Source: an uncultured Ruminococcus sp. (GTDB lineage Bacteria > Bacillota > Clostridia > Oscillospirales > Ruminococcaceae). Taken from it: a stretch of DNA of 64,000 bases. Below are positions 1 to 8,070 of the stretch, one piece after another. A program made the position numbers and the translations under genes. Positions within the stretch are counted from its first letter, which is position 1, and every line of letters begins with the position of its first letter. The notes under the pieces are model-generated. The model had not been told where the DNA came from. It saw only the letters and a program-made list of their open reading frames with translations, and ran no database searches. The DNA lies in the NCBI RefSeq assembly GCF_947301925.1, contig NZ_CAMYUE010000012.1, forward strand, positions 1 to 64,000, written 5' to 3'.

Positions 1-112
1 GACGTATTCCGCACGTTACAGCGGCTCAAAAGTGATCGCTTTTGCGGTAATTCAGGTGGCACCACGGGTATTATGCCCCGTCCTGTAGTTTCAGGACGGG
101 GCTTTCTGTATT
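1..112 (+). promoter_or_regulatory. T-box riboswitch, 3' part, ahead of asnS-asnA
   Basis: AGGTGGCACCACGG at 54-67 is close to the 14-base T-box signature that pairs with the uncharged tRNA acceptor end. It is followed by a terminator hairpin (75-102) and a T-rich tail, the usual antiterminator/terminator switch. Stem I with the specifier codon lies left of the window, so the amino acid cannot be read directly. Asparagine is inferred because both downstream genes (asnS, asnA) handle it. Confidence 0.88.
75..112 (+). terminator. T-box attenuator terminator
   Basis: Arms GCCCCGTCCTG (75-85) and CAGGACGGGGC (92-102) form a perfect 11-bp stem with a six-base loop, followed by TTTCTGTATTT. It ends about 50 bases before the asnS start, so it is the regulated terminator of the leader. 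Confidence 0.88.
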
Positions 113-161
113 TCAGCTCGTCCTGCATGAAACACTTTATATTTTGAAAGGAAGATCTTTT

Positions 162-1532
162 ATGAAGCACATTGACGTAAAGGAGATAATCTCCTCAAAG
201 GACTATGCAGGCAAGCAGGTAACTGTATGCGGCTGGGTACGCACATCACGCAACTCCAAGAGCGTGGCTTTCGTTGAGCTCAACGACGGCACATCGCTGA
301 AAAACGTTCAGGTAGTAGTCGAAAAGGGCGACAGCGACTACAAGGAGCCCAGAGTTGGCATGGCACTGAAGGTCACAGGTACGGTCGTTGAGGGCAGGAA
401 CGACACTATGGAGATAAACGCCGTTCCCGACGGTATTACCGTACTGGGCGACGCTCCCACGGATTATCCCCTCCAGAAGAAGGGCCATACCCTTGAATTC
501 CTCCGCACTATCCCTCACCTCAGAGGCAGAACGAATACCTTCAACGCAGTATGGAGAGTACGTTCCGTACTGGCAGCTGCAATACACGAATACTTCCAGA
601 GCAATAACTATATATATGTAAATACTCCCCTTATCACAGGCAGCGACTGTGAGGGCGCAGGCGAGATGTTCCAGGTAACTACCATCGGCTACAGCACCGA
701 TTACAAGAGCGAGGAGGACTACTGTGCCGCCGACTTCTTCGGCAGAAAGGCAGGCCTTTCCGTATCGGGACAGCTTGAGGGCGAAATGGCGGCAACTGCC
801 ATGGGCAAGATATACACCTTCGGCCCCTCATTCAGAGCCGAGAACTCCAACACTCCCAAGCACCTTGCAGAGTTCTGGCACGTTGAGCCCGAGATAGCCT
901 TTGCCGAGCTTGACGACGTTATTGAGATCGCAGAGGATATGCTCAAGCACGTTATCCGCACTCTCCTCGACAAGTGTCCCGACGAGATCGCATTCTTTGA
1001 CGCTCACTTCGAGAAGGGACTCAGGGCAAGACTTGAGGAGCTCATCTCCCACGACTTCGGCAGAGTTACCTATACAGAGGCTATCGAGCTGCTGAAGAAC
1101 TCGGGCGAGAACTTCGTATACCCCGTAGAGTGGGGCTGCGACCTCCAGACCGAGCACGAGAGATATCTCTCCGAGAAGGTATTCAAGAAGGCTGTATTCG
1201 TAACAGATTATCCCAAGGAGATAAAGTCCTTCTACATGAAGCTGAATCCCGACGGCAAGACAGTTGCAGCCGTTGACCTCCTTGTACCCGGTGTCGGCGA
1301 GATAATCGGCGGCAGCGAGAGAGAGGCAGACTACGACAAGCTCATAGAGGCAATGAACAAGAGAAACATGAACCTCGATCTCTACAGCGATTACCTCGAT
1401 CTCCGCAAGTTCGGCACAGTTCCTCACGGCGGCTTTGGTCTGGGCTTCGAGAGACTCATCATGTACACAACAGGCATGGCAAATATCCGCGACGTAATAC
1501 TGTTCCCCAGAACAGTAGGTTCTATCAGATAA
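162..1532 (+). CDS. asnS: Asparaginyl-tRNA synthetase
   Basis: Class II synthetase that charges tRNA-Asn in the cytoplasm. The 456-residue protein has an N-terminal OB-fold anticodon domain (VTVCGWVRTSR near residues 21-31) and a class II core. Motif 2 is visible as FRAENSNTPKHLAEFWHVEPE-like sequence split around residue 230, and motif 3 as GFGLGFERL near the C terminus with the family ending in LFPR. I start at ATG 162, which has GAAAGGA nine bases upstream; an in-frame TTG at 144 overlaps the Shine-Dalgarno site and is unlikely. It is the first gene behind the T-box and is followed by asnA 109 bases later. Length and motifs are normal for AsnRS. Confidence 0.97.
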   Translation: MKHIDVKEIISSKDYAGKQVTVCGWVRTSRNSKSVAFVELNDGTSLKNVQVVVEKGDSDYKEPRVGMALKVTGTVVEGRNDTMEINAVPDGITVLGDAPTDYPLQKKGHTLEFLRTIPHLRGRTNTFNAVWRVRSVLAAAIHEYFQSNNYIYVNTPLITGSDCEGAGEMFQVTTIGYSTDYKSEEDYCAADFFGRKAGLSVSGQLEGEMAATAMGKIYTFGPSFRAENSNTPKHLAEFWHVEPEIAFAELDDVIEIAEDMLKHVIRTLLDKCPDEIAFFDAHFEKGLRARLEELISHDFGRVTYTEAIELLKNSGENFVYPVEWGCDLQTEHERYLSEKVFKKAVFVTDYPKEIKSFYMKLNPDGKTVAAVDLLVPGVGEIIGGSEREADYDKLIEAMNKRNMNLDLYSDYLDLRKFGTVPHGGFGLGFERLIMYTTGMANIRDVILFPRTVGSIR

Positions 1533-1641
1533 TTTATCCCGTAACGCCGAAAGCGGCGTAACCTGCTTAAAACAGTACAGCACAGGGAGCATCAATGGCG
1601 CTGTTCTCTGTTAGAATATCAAGAAAAGGAAAGTGATTACT

Positions 1642-2652
1642 ATGTCAAGATCGCTGTATATCCCTGAGGGCTATAAGTCCTCACTGACGCTGAGAGAGAC
1701 TCAGCACGCAATCAAATACATCAAGGACGTATTCCAGCAGGCTCTTTCATTCGCTCTTACTCTGGACAGAGTATCCGCTCCCCTTATCGTAAGGAAGGGC
1801 AGCGGTATCAACGACGACCTCAACGGCGTTGAGCGCAAGGTGGATTTCGACATAAAGGAAATAGCTGCCGAGGCAGAGGTCGTACAGTCTCTGGCAAAGT
1901 GGAAGCGTATGGCTCTCTACCGCTACGGCTACAGTGCAGGTGAGGGCATTTATACCGATATGAACGCTATCCGCCGCGATGACGATACCGACAACACCCA
2001 TTCCATATTCGTTGACCAGTGGGACTGGGAGAAGGTCATCACTCCCGAGCAGAGGAACATACAGTTCCTGAAGGAGACGGTGAAGTCCGTAGTTAAGGCA
2101 ATAGCCTACACCAAGCGCAAGGTGAGCCTCCGCTATCCCCAGATAGCAGGAAAGATCTGCGAGGAGCCCTACTTCATAACCACACAGGAGCTTGAGGATA
2201 TGTATCCCGACAAGACAGGCCACGAGCGCGAGCGCCTCATCACCAGGGAGCACAAGACCGTATTCCTTATGGGTATAGGCGGCAAGCTCTCCAGCGGTGA
2301 GAAGCACGACGGCAGAGCTCCCGACTATGACGACTGGTCCCTCAACGGCGATATCCTCTTCTGGGACGAGGTGCTTGACGATTCTCTGGAGATATCCTCA
2401 ATGGGTATCCGTGTTGACGCGGAGTCCCTGAAAAAGCAGCTTGCAGAGTGCGGCGCAGAGGACAGGATGCAGTATAAGTACCACCAGATGATAGCGGACG
2501 GAACGCTTCCCCTGACTATCGGCGGCGGTATCGGCCAGTCCAGACTCTGTATGTTCATGCTTGAAAAGGCGCATATCGGCGAGGTACAGTCCTCCATATG
2601 GCCTGATGATATGATAGAGAAGTGTGCCGCAAACGGCATAACACTGCTCTGA
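1642..2652 (+). CDS. asnA: Aspartate--ammonia ligase (asparagine synthetase A)
   Basis: Makes asparagine from aspartate, ammonia and ATP. The 336-residue protein has the AsnA signatures: YIPEGY at the start, KVDFDIK near residue 72, FVDQWDWEK near residue 130 and GGGIGQSRLCM near residue 295, which is the class II synthetase-like motif 3. The start at ATG 1642 has AAGGAAAG at 1626-1633; the in-frame GTG at 1633 is too close to it. Placement right after asnS, with no strong terminator between (only a six-bp ACGCCG/CGGCGT hairpin at about 1544-1559), means both charging and synthesis of asparagine answer to the same T-box. Confidence 0.96.
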   Translation: MSRSLYIPEGYKSSLTLRETQHAIKYIKDVFQQALSFALTLDRVSAPLIVRKGSGINDDLNGVERKVDFDIKEIAAEAEVVQSLAKWKRMALYRYGYSAGEGIYTDMNAIRRDDDTDNTHSIFVDQWDWEKVITPEQRNIQFLKETVKSVVKAIAYTKRKVSLRYPQIAGKICEEPYFITTQELEDMYPDKTGHERERLITREHKTVFLMGIGGKLSSGEKHDGRAPDYDDWSLNGDILFWDEVLDDSLEISSMGIRVDAESLKKQLAECGAEDRMQYKYHQMIADGTLPLTIGGGIGQSRLCMFMLEKAHIGEVQSSIWPDDMIEKCAANGITLL

Positions 2653-2654
2653 TG

Positions 2655-2960
2655 AAAAAGCCCGGAAGCTTATATGCGGTACTCGTAAAGAAGTATGTAT
2701 GGGATTTACCGGGGGAAACCTTTCTGAGGAAAGGTTCTCCCCCGTGCCCCCTTCCAAAGACTTTATAGCTGATTTTTTCTATAACAGAGCCCCCTTGTAA
2801 TTATACAAGGGGGCGAGTTTTTTATGGGGCTCTGTCATAGAAAAAATTAAACCAGGAGCCTTGAAAGAAGCATGAGAAAAAACATCTCAAAAGGGTTTTC
2901 CCCGATAAATTCTCACAAATATTTCTCTATGCGTATCACACACAATCTTCCGGGCTTTTT
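2655..2960. terminator. Convergent terminator split by an inserted repeat
   Basis: AAAAAGCCCGGAAG at 2655-2668, right after asnA, is perfectly complementary (14 bp) to CTTCCGGGCTTTTT at 2947-2960, right after the lipoprotein gene on the other strand. The arms plus flanking A/T tracts make a standard bidirectional terminator, but they are separated by 278 bases of family B element instead of a short loop. Confidence 0.75.
2669..2946. repeat. Family B intergenic inverted-repeat element, copy 1
   Basis: The two ends are imperfect inverted repeats of roughly 90 bases. The left end holds GGGGGAAACCTTTCTGAGG and a hairpin of AACCTTTC with GAAAGGTT (near 2717-2735), and the right end, read on the other strand, repeats the same order including TCGGGGAAAACCC. 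The middle holds a nested hairpin, GAGCCCCCTTGT with ACAAGGGGGC (about 2789-2813). It resembles 62100-62340. No transposase is present, so it would be a non-autonomous, MITE-like element. Nothing in it looks coding. Confidence 0.7.
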
Positions 2961-2963
2961 TCA

Positions 2964-3581
2964 TTATTGTTCCTGTGTGGTTGGTGCAGCTGCTTCGGTG
3001 GTGACGGCTTCGGAGGCCGCTTCCGCAGTGGCTGCGTCTGAGCCCTGCTCCGCAGATATCTCCGCAGTTTTGACTTCGGTGAACTTCATGGTCAGTTTAT
3101 TGTTTGGCATCTCAAAGCCGCTGATGAGACCCTCTTTGTCCACTGTAAGGGTGTAGTCGCCGCCGTCCAGCTTGCCGCTGATACTGATACTGCCGTCCTT
3201 TTCCTCGCCGCTGAGCTCCTCATTTTTTGCGTTGTCGTCCACAGCCTGCATGAAGTTCAGCATCATGGCTTTTACGGGCACTGCCGACTGTGGCACGGAA
3301 AAGCTCAGCCCCTTATATGAGGCCATAACGTTTCCCTCGCTGAATTCGAGCTTGACGCCGCTGAGAGTATTGGGCTCGGAGAATTCTATCTCCCACACGC
3401 CCTCGCCGTAGCGCATCATGCTGCCCTCGGCTTCAAGGCGGTCGATGGTAATGCTGACGGCCGCGGAAAAGGGCTCGTCAAGCCTGTTCCTGCAAGATGT
3501 GCTGCCGCCGCGGGTCACAGCGCAGGCTGTGAGGCATACCGCAGCAGCCATAGTGATTACGGATGTAAAGATCCTTTTCAT
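2964..3581 (-). CDS. Secreted lipoprotein of unknown function
   Basis: The 205-residue protein starts with a lipoprotein signal (MKRIFTSVITMAAAVCLTAC, lipobox LTAC). The body is rich in beta-type alternating sequence (WEIEFSEPNTLSGVKLEF, then YTLTVDKEGLISGF), which is reminiscent of LolA/LppX-like lipid-binding folds, but this is a guess from pattern only. The C terminus is an Ala/Thr/Glu-rich low-complexity tail. The start at 3581 has GGAG eight bases upstream; a further upstream ATG at 3599 has no ribosome site. It lies downstream of nnr on the same strand (gap 52 bases), and its 3' end faces asnA. Confidence 0.8.
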   Translation of the reverse strand: MKRIFTSVITMAAAVCLTACAVTRGGSTSCRNRLDEPFSAAVSITIDRLEAEGSMMRYGEGVWEIEFSEPNTLSGVKLEFSEGNVMASYKGLSFSVPQSAVPVKAMMLNFMQAVDDNAKNEELSGEEKDGSISISGKLDGGDYTLTVDKEGLISGFEMPNNKLTMKFTEVKTAEISAEQGSDAATAEAASEAVTTEAAAPTTQEQ

Positions 3582-3633
3582 GATACCAGCTCCGATCATA
3601 GTAATGAAAATACATTTTTACATCCTTATACTG

Positions 3634-5346
3634 TTATACGGTCTTATTGCTCTTTTTTTCCTTGAGTATGGCGAAAGCCTCGGGCAGACAGGATATGATA
3701 TCCCTTGGCAGCATAGCCTCCATGCCCAGCTTTCTTGCGGCGGTATCGCCTGCAAGGCCGTGCATATAGACTCCTGCGCAGGCGCCGTCGAATACACCGC
3801 AGCCCTGAGCAATGGCAGCTCCTATCATACCTGCAAGGACGTCGCCGCTGCCGCCGACGCTCATGCCTGCGTTGCCTGTGTGGTTGACGGCAACGTTATT
3901 GTGAGAGGCGACGATAGTACCTGCGCCCTTGAGTACAACGGTGATGCCGTACTGCGCGGCGAACTTTTCGGCCACAACCAGTCTTTTATCGGCTATCATG
4001 GGCACATCGCAGCTGAGCAGCCGTGCCATCTCGCCCATATGGGGAGTAATGATGATATCCGACTTCTTCTTCATTAAAATATCTATGTCCCCGGCTATGC
4101 AGTTTATTCCATCTGCGTCGATGATAACGGGACAATTTGCAGTTTCGGTGACGAATTTCACAAGCTCCGTGGTATCGGGAGTCACTCCCATGCCGCAGCC
4201 TATTACTATGGTGTCTGCTTTTTTCATAGCCTCTGCAAGGGGCTCACGGCTGCTGTCGTAGAGCATATAGCCGTAGTCGTCGCTGTCCAGCTCTATGAAG
4301 GTAGCCTCGGGAGCCAGCACGGATACCGTGTCTATGCACTTCTCAACAGAGGCTACACGGACCAGACCTGCGCCGCTGCGGAGAGCGCCCAGCGCTGCAA
4401 AAGCAGCGGCGCCCCGCATGGAGGAGCTTCCTGCGATGACCAGCACCTCGCCGAAATCGCCCTTATAGGCGTCCCTTTCGCGCTTGGGAGGATAGAATGC
4501 GAGGAAGTTGCGTTCGATACGGTGGTACTTGCAGGCGAAATCGTCGTGCATCTTCTTTATGGCCTCACGGGGTATACCTATATCCGCAACGGTAATATGT
4601 CCGCAGTATTTCTTCAGGGGAAACTGTGACATACCTGTTTTGATATAGCCGAATGTGATAGTCTCGTCGGCCTCGAAGGTACCTGCCGAGACCGCGCCGG
4701 AGGAGCTGTTGCCGCCGCTGGGGATATCAACGGCAATGCGGTATGCGCCGGAGCCTATACCGAATATGCCCATGGTGTCCTTGTCCAGCTCTCCGTGGAA
4801 GCCTGTGCCGAACACGCCGTCCACCAGCACCTGAGCGGAGACCACCGCACCCTTGATGAGACCCATGCGCTTCTTTTCGGCAAGAAGCAGATTATCCAGC
4901 GGGTTCAGTTCTTTTTCGTCCTCATGAGGCTCGGCGCTTCTGGGCTGTATAGTCATATAGTCCAGCTCCGCAGCCTCAATGGCCGCTTCAACGTTTCCGC
5001 TGCGGAAGCCCTCGATGAAGGTTATACGGTCACGGGGGAGGATACTGAGCATTTCCTGTGCAAGGGGAGTTTTCGGCAAACCGCCTATGTGGATAATGGT
5101 CAGCCTGTAGCCCTTGTACAGCAGGATATCGGCTGCGGCGTAGCAGTCGCCGCCGTTGTTTCCCGTACCTGCCAGGAATACCACGGAGCAGTCCTCTGGG
5201 CGGAGCTTTGCTTCATTGCGGCAGTAGCTGTCGATAAGCTCCGCAAGCTTGCTGCCTGCATTTTCCATGAGCTTTCTTTTGGAGACGCCGAGGCTTTCGG
5301 AGATCTCCTCCAGTCTGCCCATCTGCTTTGGGGTGACTATCTTCAT
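3634..5346 (-). CDS. nnr: Bifunctional NAD(P)H-hydrate repair enzyme
   Basis: Repairs hydrated NADH/NADPH. The N-terminal half is the YjeF-type epimerase (GTGNNGGD near residue 60, then a DIPSGGNSSSG-like loop) and the C-terminal half is the ADP-dependent dehydratase (GSSSMRGAAAFAALGALRSGAG near residue 308; GNAGMSVGGSGDVLAG near residue 510). The 570-residue length fits the fused enzyme. On the minus strand AGGAGG lies one base from a first ATG (5352) and seven bases from the second (5346), so I use the second. The epimerase half carries a long charged insert (about residues 130-160). It is transcribed toward the lipoprotein gene and sits 59 bases after the 5406-5927 membrane gene. Confidence 0.94.
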   Translation of the reverse strand: MKIVTPKQMGRLEEISESLGVSKRKLMENAGSKLAELIDSYCRNEAKLRPEDCSVVFLAGTGNNGGDCYAAADILLYKGYRLTIIHIGGLPKTPLAQEMLSILPRDRITFIEGFRSGNVEAAIEAAELDYMTIQPRSAEPHEDEKELNPLDNLLLAEKKRMGLIKGAVVSAQVLVDGVFGTGFHGELDKDTMGIFGIGSGAYRIAVDIPSGGNSSSGAVSAGTFEADETITFGYIKTGMSQFPLKKYCGHITVADIGIPREAIKKMHDDFACKYHRIERNFLAFYPPKRERDAYKGDFGEVLVIAGSSSMRGAAAFAALGALRSGAGLVRVASVEKCIDTVSVLAPEATFIELDSDDYGYMLYDSSREPLAEAMKKADTIVIGCGMGVTPDTTELVKFVTETANCPVIIDADGINCIAGDIDILMKKKSDIIITPHMGEMARLLSCDVPMIADKRLVVAEKFAAQYGITVVLKGAGTIVASHNNVAVNHTGNAGMSVGGSGDVLAGMIGAAIAQGCGVFDGACAGVYMHGLAGDTAARKLGMEAMLPRDIISCLPEAFAILKEKKSNKTV

Positions 5347-5405
5347 ATACATACCTCCTTACGGGTTTAAAATACATCTACAGATCATGATTCAGCGAAG
5401 ATGGA

Positions 5406-5927
5406 TCATGACTTGTGTCTCAGCCTTGCGGGCAGAAATTTCTGTATATTCTCCAGCATACGCTCGTTGGGAGCGAATACCAGTCTTGTGCTGCCGTAGT
5501 TCTCGTCGTTGAAATCAGCGTAATACTCATGCTCCGCGATATTGTCGGTAGCGAATATCACAGTCAGGTCCTCGGTCTCCTCCATGCCGTCCTCGTACTT
5601 GCCGAAGGCGGTGAGCTGCCTGATGTTGGCGGACACCATTTCCTTGCGCTTTTTCTTGGCGATTATCTTATCCACGTCCAGCTCGCCGTTGGTAAAGGCG
5701 TATTCGTATTCCACCTTTGTGTTCTGAACTATGTGGAAAGTTCCGTAGCCTGCGACGATAGCCAGCGCAAAGCCCAGCAGGGCTACCAGCGGGTTCCTCA
5801 GCTGCAATACAGCCAGTGCTGCAAGAGCGATGGAGAAAAGGACTCCCACTATTATCATGAGTACGCGCCTGGTCTTATCGGCTGAGGTCTCGTTCTTTTT
5901 TACAAGCTGTTCCGCAAAATTATCCAT
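5406..5927 (-). CDS. Small membrane protein, DUF6106-like
   Basis: A 173-residue protein with a charged N terminus (MDNFAEQLVKK), two adjacent hydrophobic helices at about residues 22-40 and 45-66, and a soluble C-terminal domain with many acidic and aromatic residues (YEYAFTNGELDVDKI, then EHEYYADFNDENYGSTRLVF). The layout resembles the uncharacterised DUF6106 family of Clostridia, from memory, so the family name is tentative. It probably heads a minus-strand group with nnr and the lipoprotein gene. Function unknown. Confidence 0.8.
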   Translation of the reverse strand: MDNFAEQLVKKNETSADKTRRVLMIIVGVLFSIALAALAVLQLRNPLVALLGFALAIVAGYGTFHIVQNTKVEYEYAFTNGELDVDKIIAKKKRKEMVSANIRQLTAFGKYEDGMEETEDLTVIFATDNIAEHEYYADFNDENYGSTRLVFAPNERMLENIQKFLPARLRHKS

Positions 5928-6077
5928 TAGAATATCTCCGTTTCGTTCTTTGATTTAAATGTACTTATATCATACCACATTTTTCGTCAGATTGCAACAA
6001 ATCACGCTAAAAAATTCAATTCTGTAGTGTTATTTCACCACAGTGGTGCCGCCCGTTGATTTTTTTCAAAAAAAGGC

Positions 6078-6106
6078 TTGATTTTTTTAAGATCTGCGTA
6101 TATAAT
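6078..6106 (+). promoter_or_regulatory. Promoter of the pheS-pheT leader
   Basis: TTGATT at 6078-6083 and a perfect TATAAT at 6101-6106, with a 17-base spacer. It lies just before the T-box leader, so transcription should begin near 6113. Confidence 0.85.
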
Positions 6107-6118
6107 ATGTTTATAACC

Positions 6119-6360
6119 CGATGACTGAGAGAGTAAGAATGCGGACTTCCTACAGAGAGGGGCGGCAAGGTGAAAGCGTCCCGTTATGATACATTCCGAA
6201 GTTCACTCACGAGGGGCGGAGCGGAAGCGCTTGTGCAAAAAGCGTTGTAGGCTGACGACGTAGGTCTGCGTTAAAGACAAGAGAGTGTCGGCTCTCCTGA
6301 CAATGGGTGGTATAAAAGCAAGGTTTAGGTCTTGTCCTGTTGGACAGGGCTTTTTTATTT
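6119..6360 (+). promoter_or_regulatory. Phenylalanine T-box riboswitch
   Basis: Full T-box leader. The stem I GGTGAAAGC signature is at 6169-6177; the specifier loop reads GAAGTTCAC with TTC (Phe) at 6202-6204; a degenerate T-box sequence, ATGGGTGGTATAAA, is at 6303-6316; and the terminator is at 6329-6360. Uncharged tRNA-Phe would stabilise the antiterminator and switch on pheS, the unknown gene and pheT. The T-box proper deviates from consensus in its 3' half, whereas GGGTGG is intact. Confidence 0.92.
6329..6360 (+). terminator. Phe T-box terminator
   Basis: GTCTTGTCC (6329-6337) pairs with GGACAGGGC (6342-6350), including two G-U pairs, followed by TTTTTTATTT. It is the regulated terminator of the leader. 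Confidence 0.87.
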
Positions 6361-6383
6361 AGTCACGACACATAAATCATTTG

Positions 6384-6466
6384 CAGGGGCTGGCGTCCTC
6401 GACAGCCCGTTGCCCCAGGGCAAAAAACATAATACGGGCGGGACGTCGAGGACGCCGTCCCCTACA
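6384..6466. repeat. G+C-rich inverted repeat between T-box and pheS
   Basis: GGCGTCCTCGAC at 6392-6403 is perfectly complementary to GTCGAGGACGCC at 6445-6456, with outer CAGGGG and CCCCTA ends. It lies after the attenuator and just before the pheS ribosome site. It looks like one of the short dispersed G+C-rich palindromes of this window rather than part of the riboswitch. Confidence 0.7.
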
Positions 6467-6485
6467 CTATTTTGAGGTGAAAAGA

Positions 6486-7514
6486 ATGAAAGAACAGCTT
6501 GAAAAGATCGAAGCGCTGGCAAAGCAGGAGCTCTCCTCCTGTACCGAGATCAAGGCGCTGGACGATCTGAGGATCAGATTCCTCGGAAAGAAGGGCGAGC
6601 TCACCGCTATCCTTAAGCAGATGGGTAAGCTCTCGGCAGAAGAAAGACCCGTTATCGGCCAGCTTGCAAATAAGGTAAGAGCCGATATCGAAGAAGCTAT
6701 AGGCAGCAAGCTCGCTTCACTGAAGGCGGACGCACAGGCTGCAAAGCTTGCGGAGGAGAAGATCGACATCACTCTCCCCGGAAAGCAGGCTCCCTTCGGA
6801 AAGCTCCACCCCCTTACAAAGGTGGAGAACGAGATCAGGGAGATATTCATAGGCATGGGCTTCAATATCGCCGACGGTCCCGAGATCGACGACGATTACC
6901 ATGTTTTCGAGGCGCTTAATCTGCCTCCCGATCACCCTGCAAGAGATACACAGGATACATTCTATATCGAGGGCACAGATGAGTCTGTTCTCCTCCGTAC
7001 CCAGACCTCGTCGGTACAGGTACACGTTATGGAGAACCAGAAGCCCCCTATCCGTATCATCTCCCCCGGACGAGTATTCCGTTCAGACGCCGTTGACGCC
7101 ACACATTCTCCTCTGTTCCACCAGATAGAGGGACTTGTTGTTGACAAGGGTATCACAATGAGCGACCTGAAGGGCACTCTGGAAATGCTTATGAAGAAGC
7201 TCTACGGCAACGACTGCAAGCTCCGTTTCCGTCCCCACCACTTCCCCTTCACCGAGCCCAGCTGCGAGGTGGATATCAGCTGCTTCAACTGCGGCGGAAA
7301 GGGCTGCTCCATGTGTAAGGACGAGGGCTATATCGAGCTCCTCGGCGCAGGCATGGTACACCCCAAGGTGCTGGAGAACTGCGGCATAGATCCCGAGGAG
7401 TATTCCGGCTTTGCCTTCGGTCTCGGACTTGAGAGAATGGTCATGGGACGCTATGACATCAACGATCTCCGTCTCCTCTACGAGAACGACGTGAGGTTCC
7501 TCAGCCAGTTCTGA
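6486..7514 (+). CDS. pheS: Phenylalanyl-tRNA synthetase alpha subunit
   Basis: Catalytic alpha chain of the alpha2-beta2 PheRS. The 342-residue protein has the N-terminal coiled-coil arm (about residues 1-85), class II motif 2 region (ISPGRVFRSDAVDATH near residue 195), FRPHHFPFTEPSCEVD near residue 250 and the motif 3 region GFAFGLGLERMVM near residue 310. ATG 6486 is preceded by GAGGTG six bases away; codons further upstream translate the inverted repeat and are not real. It is followed after one base by an unknown membrane gene and then by pheT. Confidence 0.97.
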   Translation: MKEQLEKIEALAKQELSSCTEIKALDDLRIRFLGKKGELTAILKQMGKLSAEERPVIGQLANKVRADIEEAIGSKLASLKADAQAAKLAEEKIDITLPGKQAPFGKLHPLTKVENEIREIFIGMGFNIADGPEIDDDYHVFEALNLPPDHPARDTQDTFYIEGTDESVLLRTQTSSVQVHVMENQKPPIRIISPGRVFRSDAVDATHSPLFHQIEGLVVDKGITMSDLKGTLEMLMKKLYGNDCKLRFRPHHFPFTEPSCEVDISCFNCGGKGCSMCKDEGYIELLGAGMVHPKVLENCGIDPEEYSGFAFGLGLERMVMGRYDINDLRLLYENDVRFLSQF

Positions 7515-7515
7515 T

Positions 7516-8028
7516 ATGGACAAGAAGCAGATAGGTCAGTATTCCATATTGATCCTCCTGACAGTCGGCGGTGTGATAAAAATGATGTGGCATAATGAAA
7601 ACATAGAAAAGCCTGCCGCATTTATCATCATATTATGTATATTCACCGCAGCCGTTGCAGCATTCTATGCTGTAAAGCTGGTGACAGGAAGCTCCTCCAT
7701 GTGCAAAAAGCTGGGACTTAAAAATAAAAGCGAGCTCACTGCATGGAAGAACAGCTGCCCAATAAGATACGAGGGCGGAATTTATGCCGACGAGGAATAC
7801 ACGCTGTTCATGAATAACGGCGCTGTGTGGAGAACCAACGATATAATGTCCATGAGGGACTACACAGGTCAGAGAAAAACAGCAGGCTTCAACTATAATA
7901 TAGACTTTACCCATGTAAACGGCAATCACGCCTATGTGATAATGTCCGATAAATTTGAGCGCGACAGTCTCCACATCGAAATGGAGCAGTTCCTTTCAGA
8001 AGTAAAGGAGCGCTACAGAGGACGCTGA
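7516..8028 (+). CDS. Membrane protein of unknown function between pheS and pheT
   Basis: A 170-residue protein starting one base after the pheS stop, so it is co-transcribed and probably translationally coupled. Two hydrophobic helices (about residues 9-24 and 34-55) are followed by a soluble region with YEGGIYADEEYTLFMNNGAVW and HAYVIMSDKFERDSLHIEMEQFL. I recognise no family. Genes between pheS and pheT are uncommon, so its link to tRNA-Phe supply may be incidental, although it will respond to the T-box. Confidence 0.82.
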   Translation: MDKKQIGQYSILILLTVGGVIKMMWHNENIEKPAAFIIILCIFTAAVAAFYAVKLVTGSSSMCKKLGLKNKSELTAWKNSCPIRYEGGIYADEEYTLFMNNGAVWRTNDIMSMRDYTGQRKTAGFNYNIDFTHVNGNHAYVIMSDKFERDSLHIEMEQFLSEVKERYRGR

Positions 8029-8070
8029 TACTGCGTCACGGAGTAAAATATACGAAAGGAAATCGATGAT

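Noticed and set aside
1543-1562. Hairpin after asnS as a terminator
   Set aside because: Only six base pairs and no T-tract, so it is unlikely to separate asnS from asnA.
828-1595. Long open frame on the minus strand across asnS
   Set aside because: It is the antisense shadow of a clear aminoacyl-tRNA synthetase gene, with no ribosome site and no recognisable product.
6381-6485. Upstream extension of pheS
   Set aside because: Translation of the G+C-rich inverted repeat; the proper start at 6486 has GAGGTG at the right distance and matches the family's N terminus.
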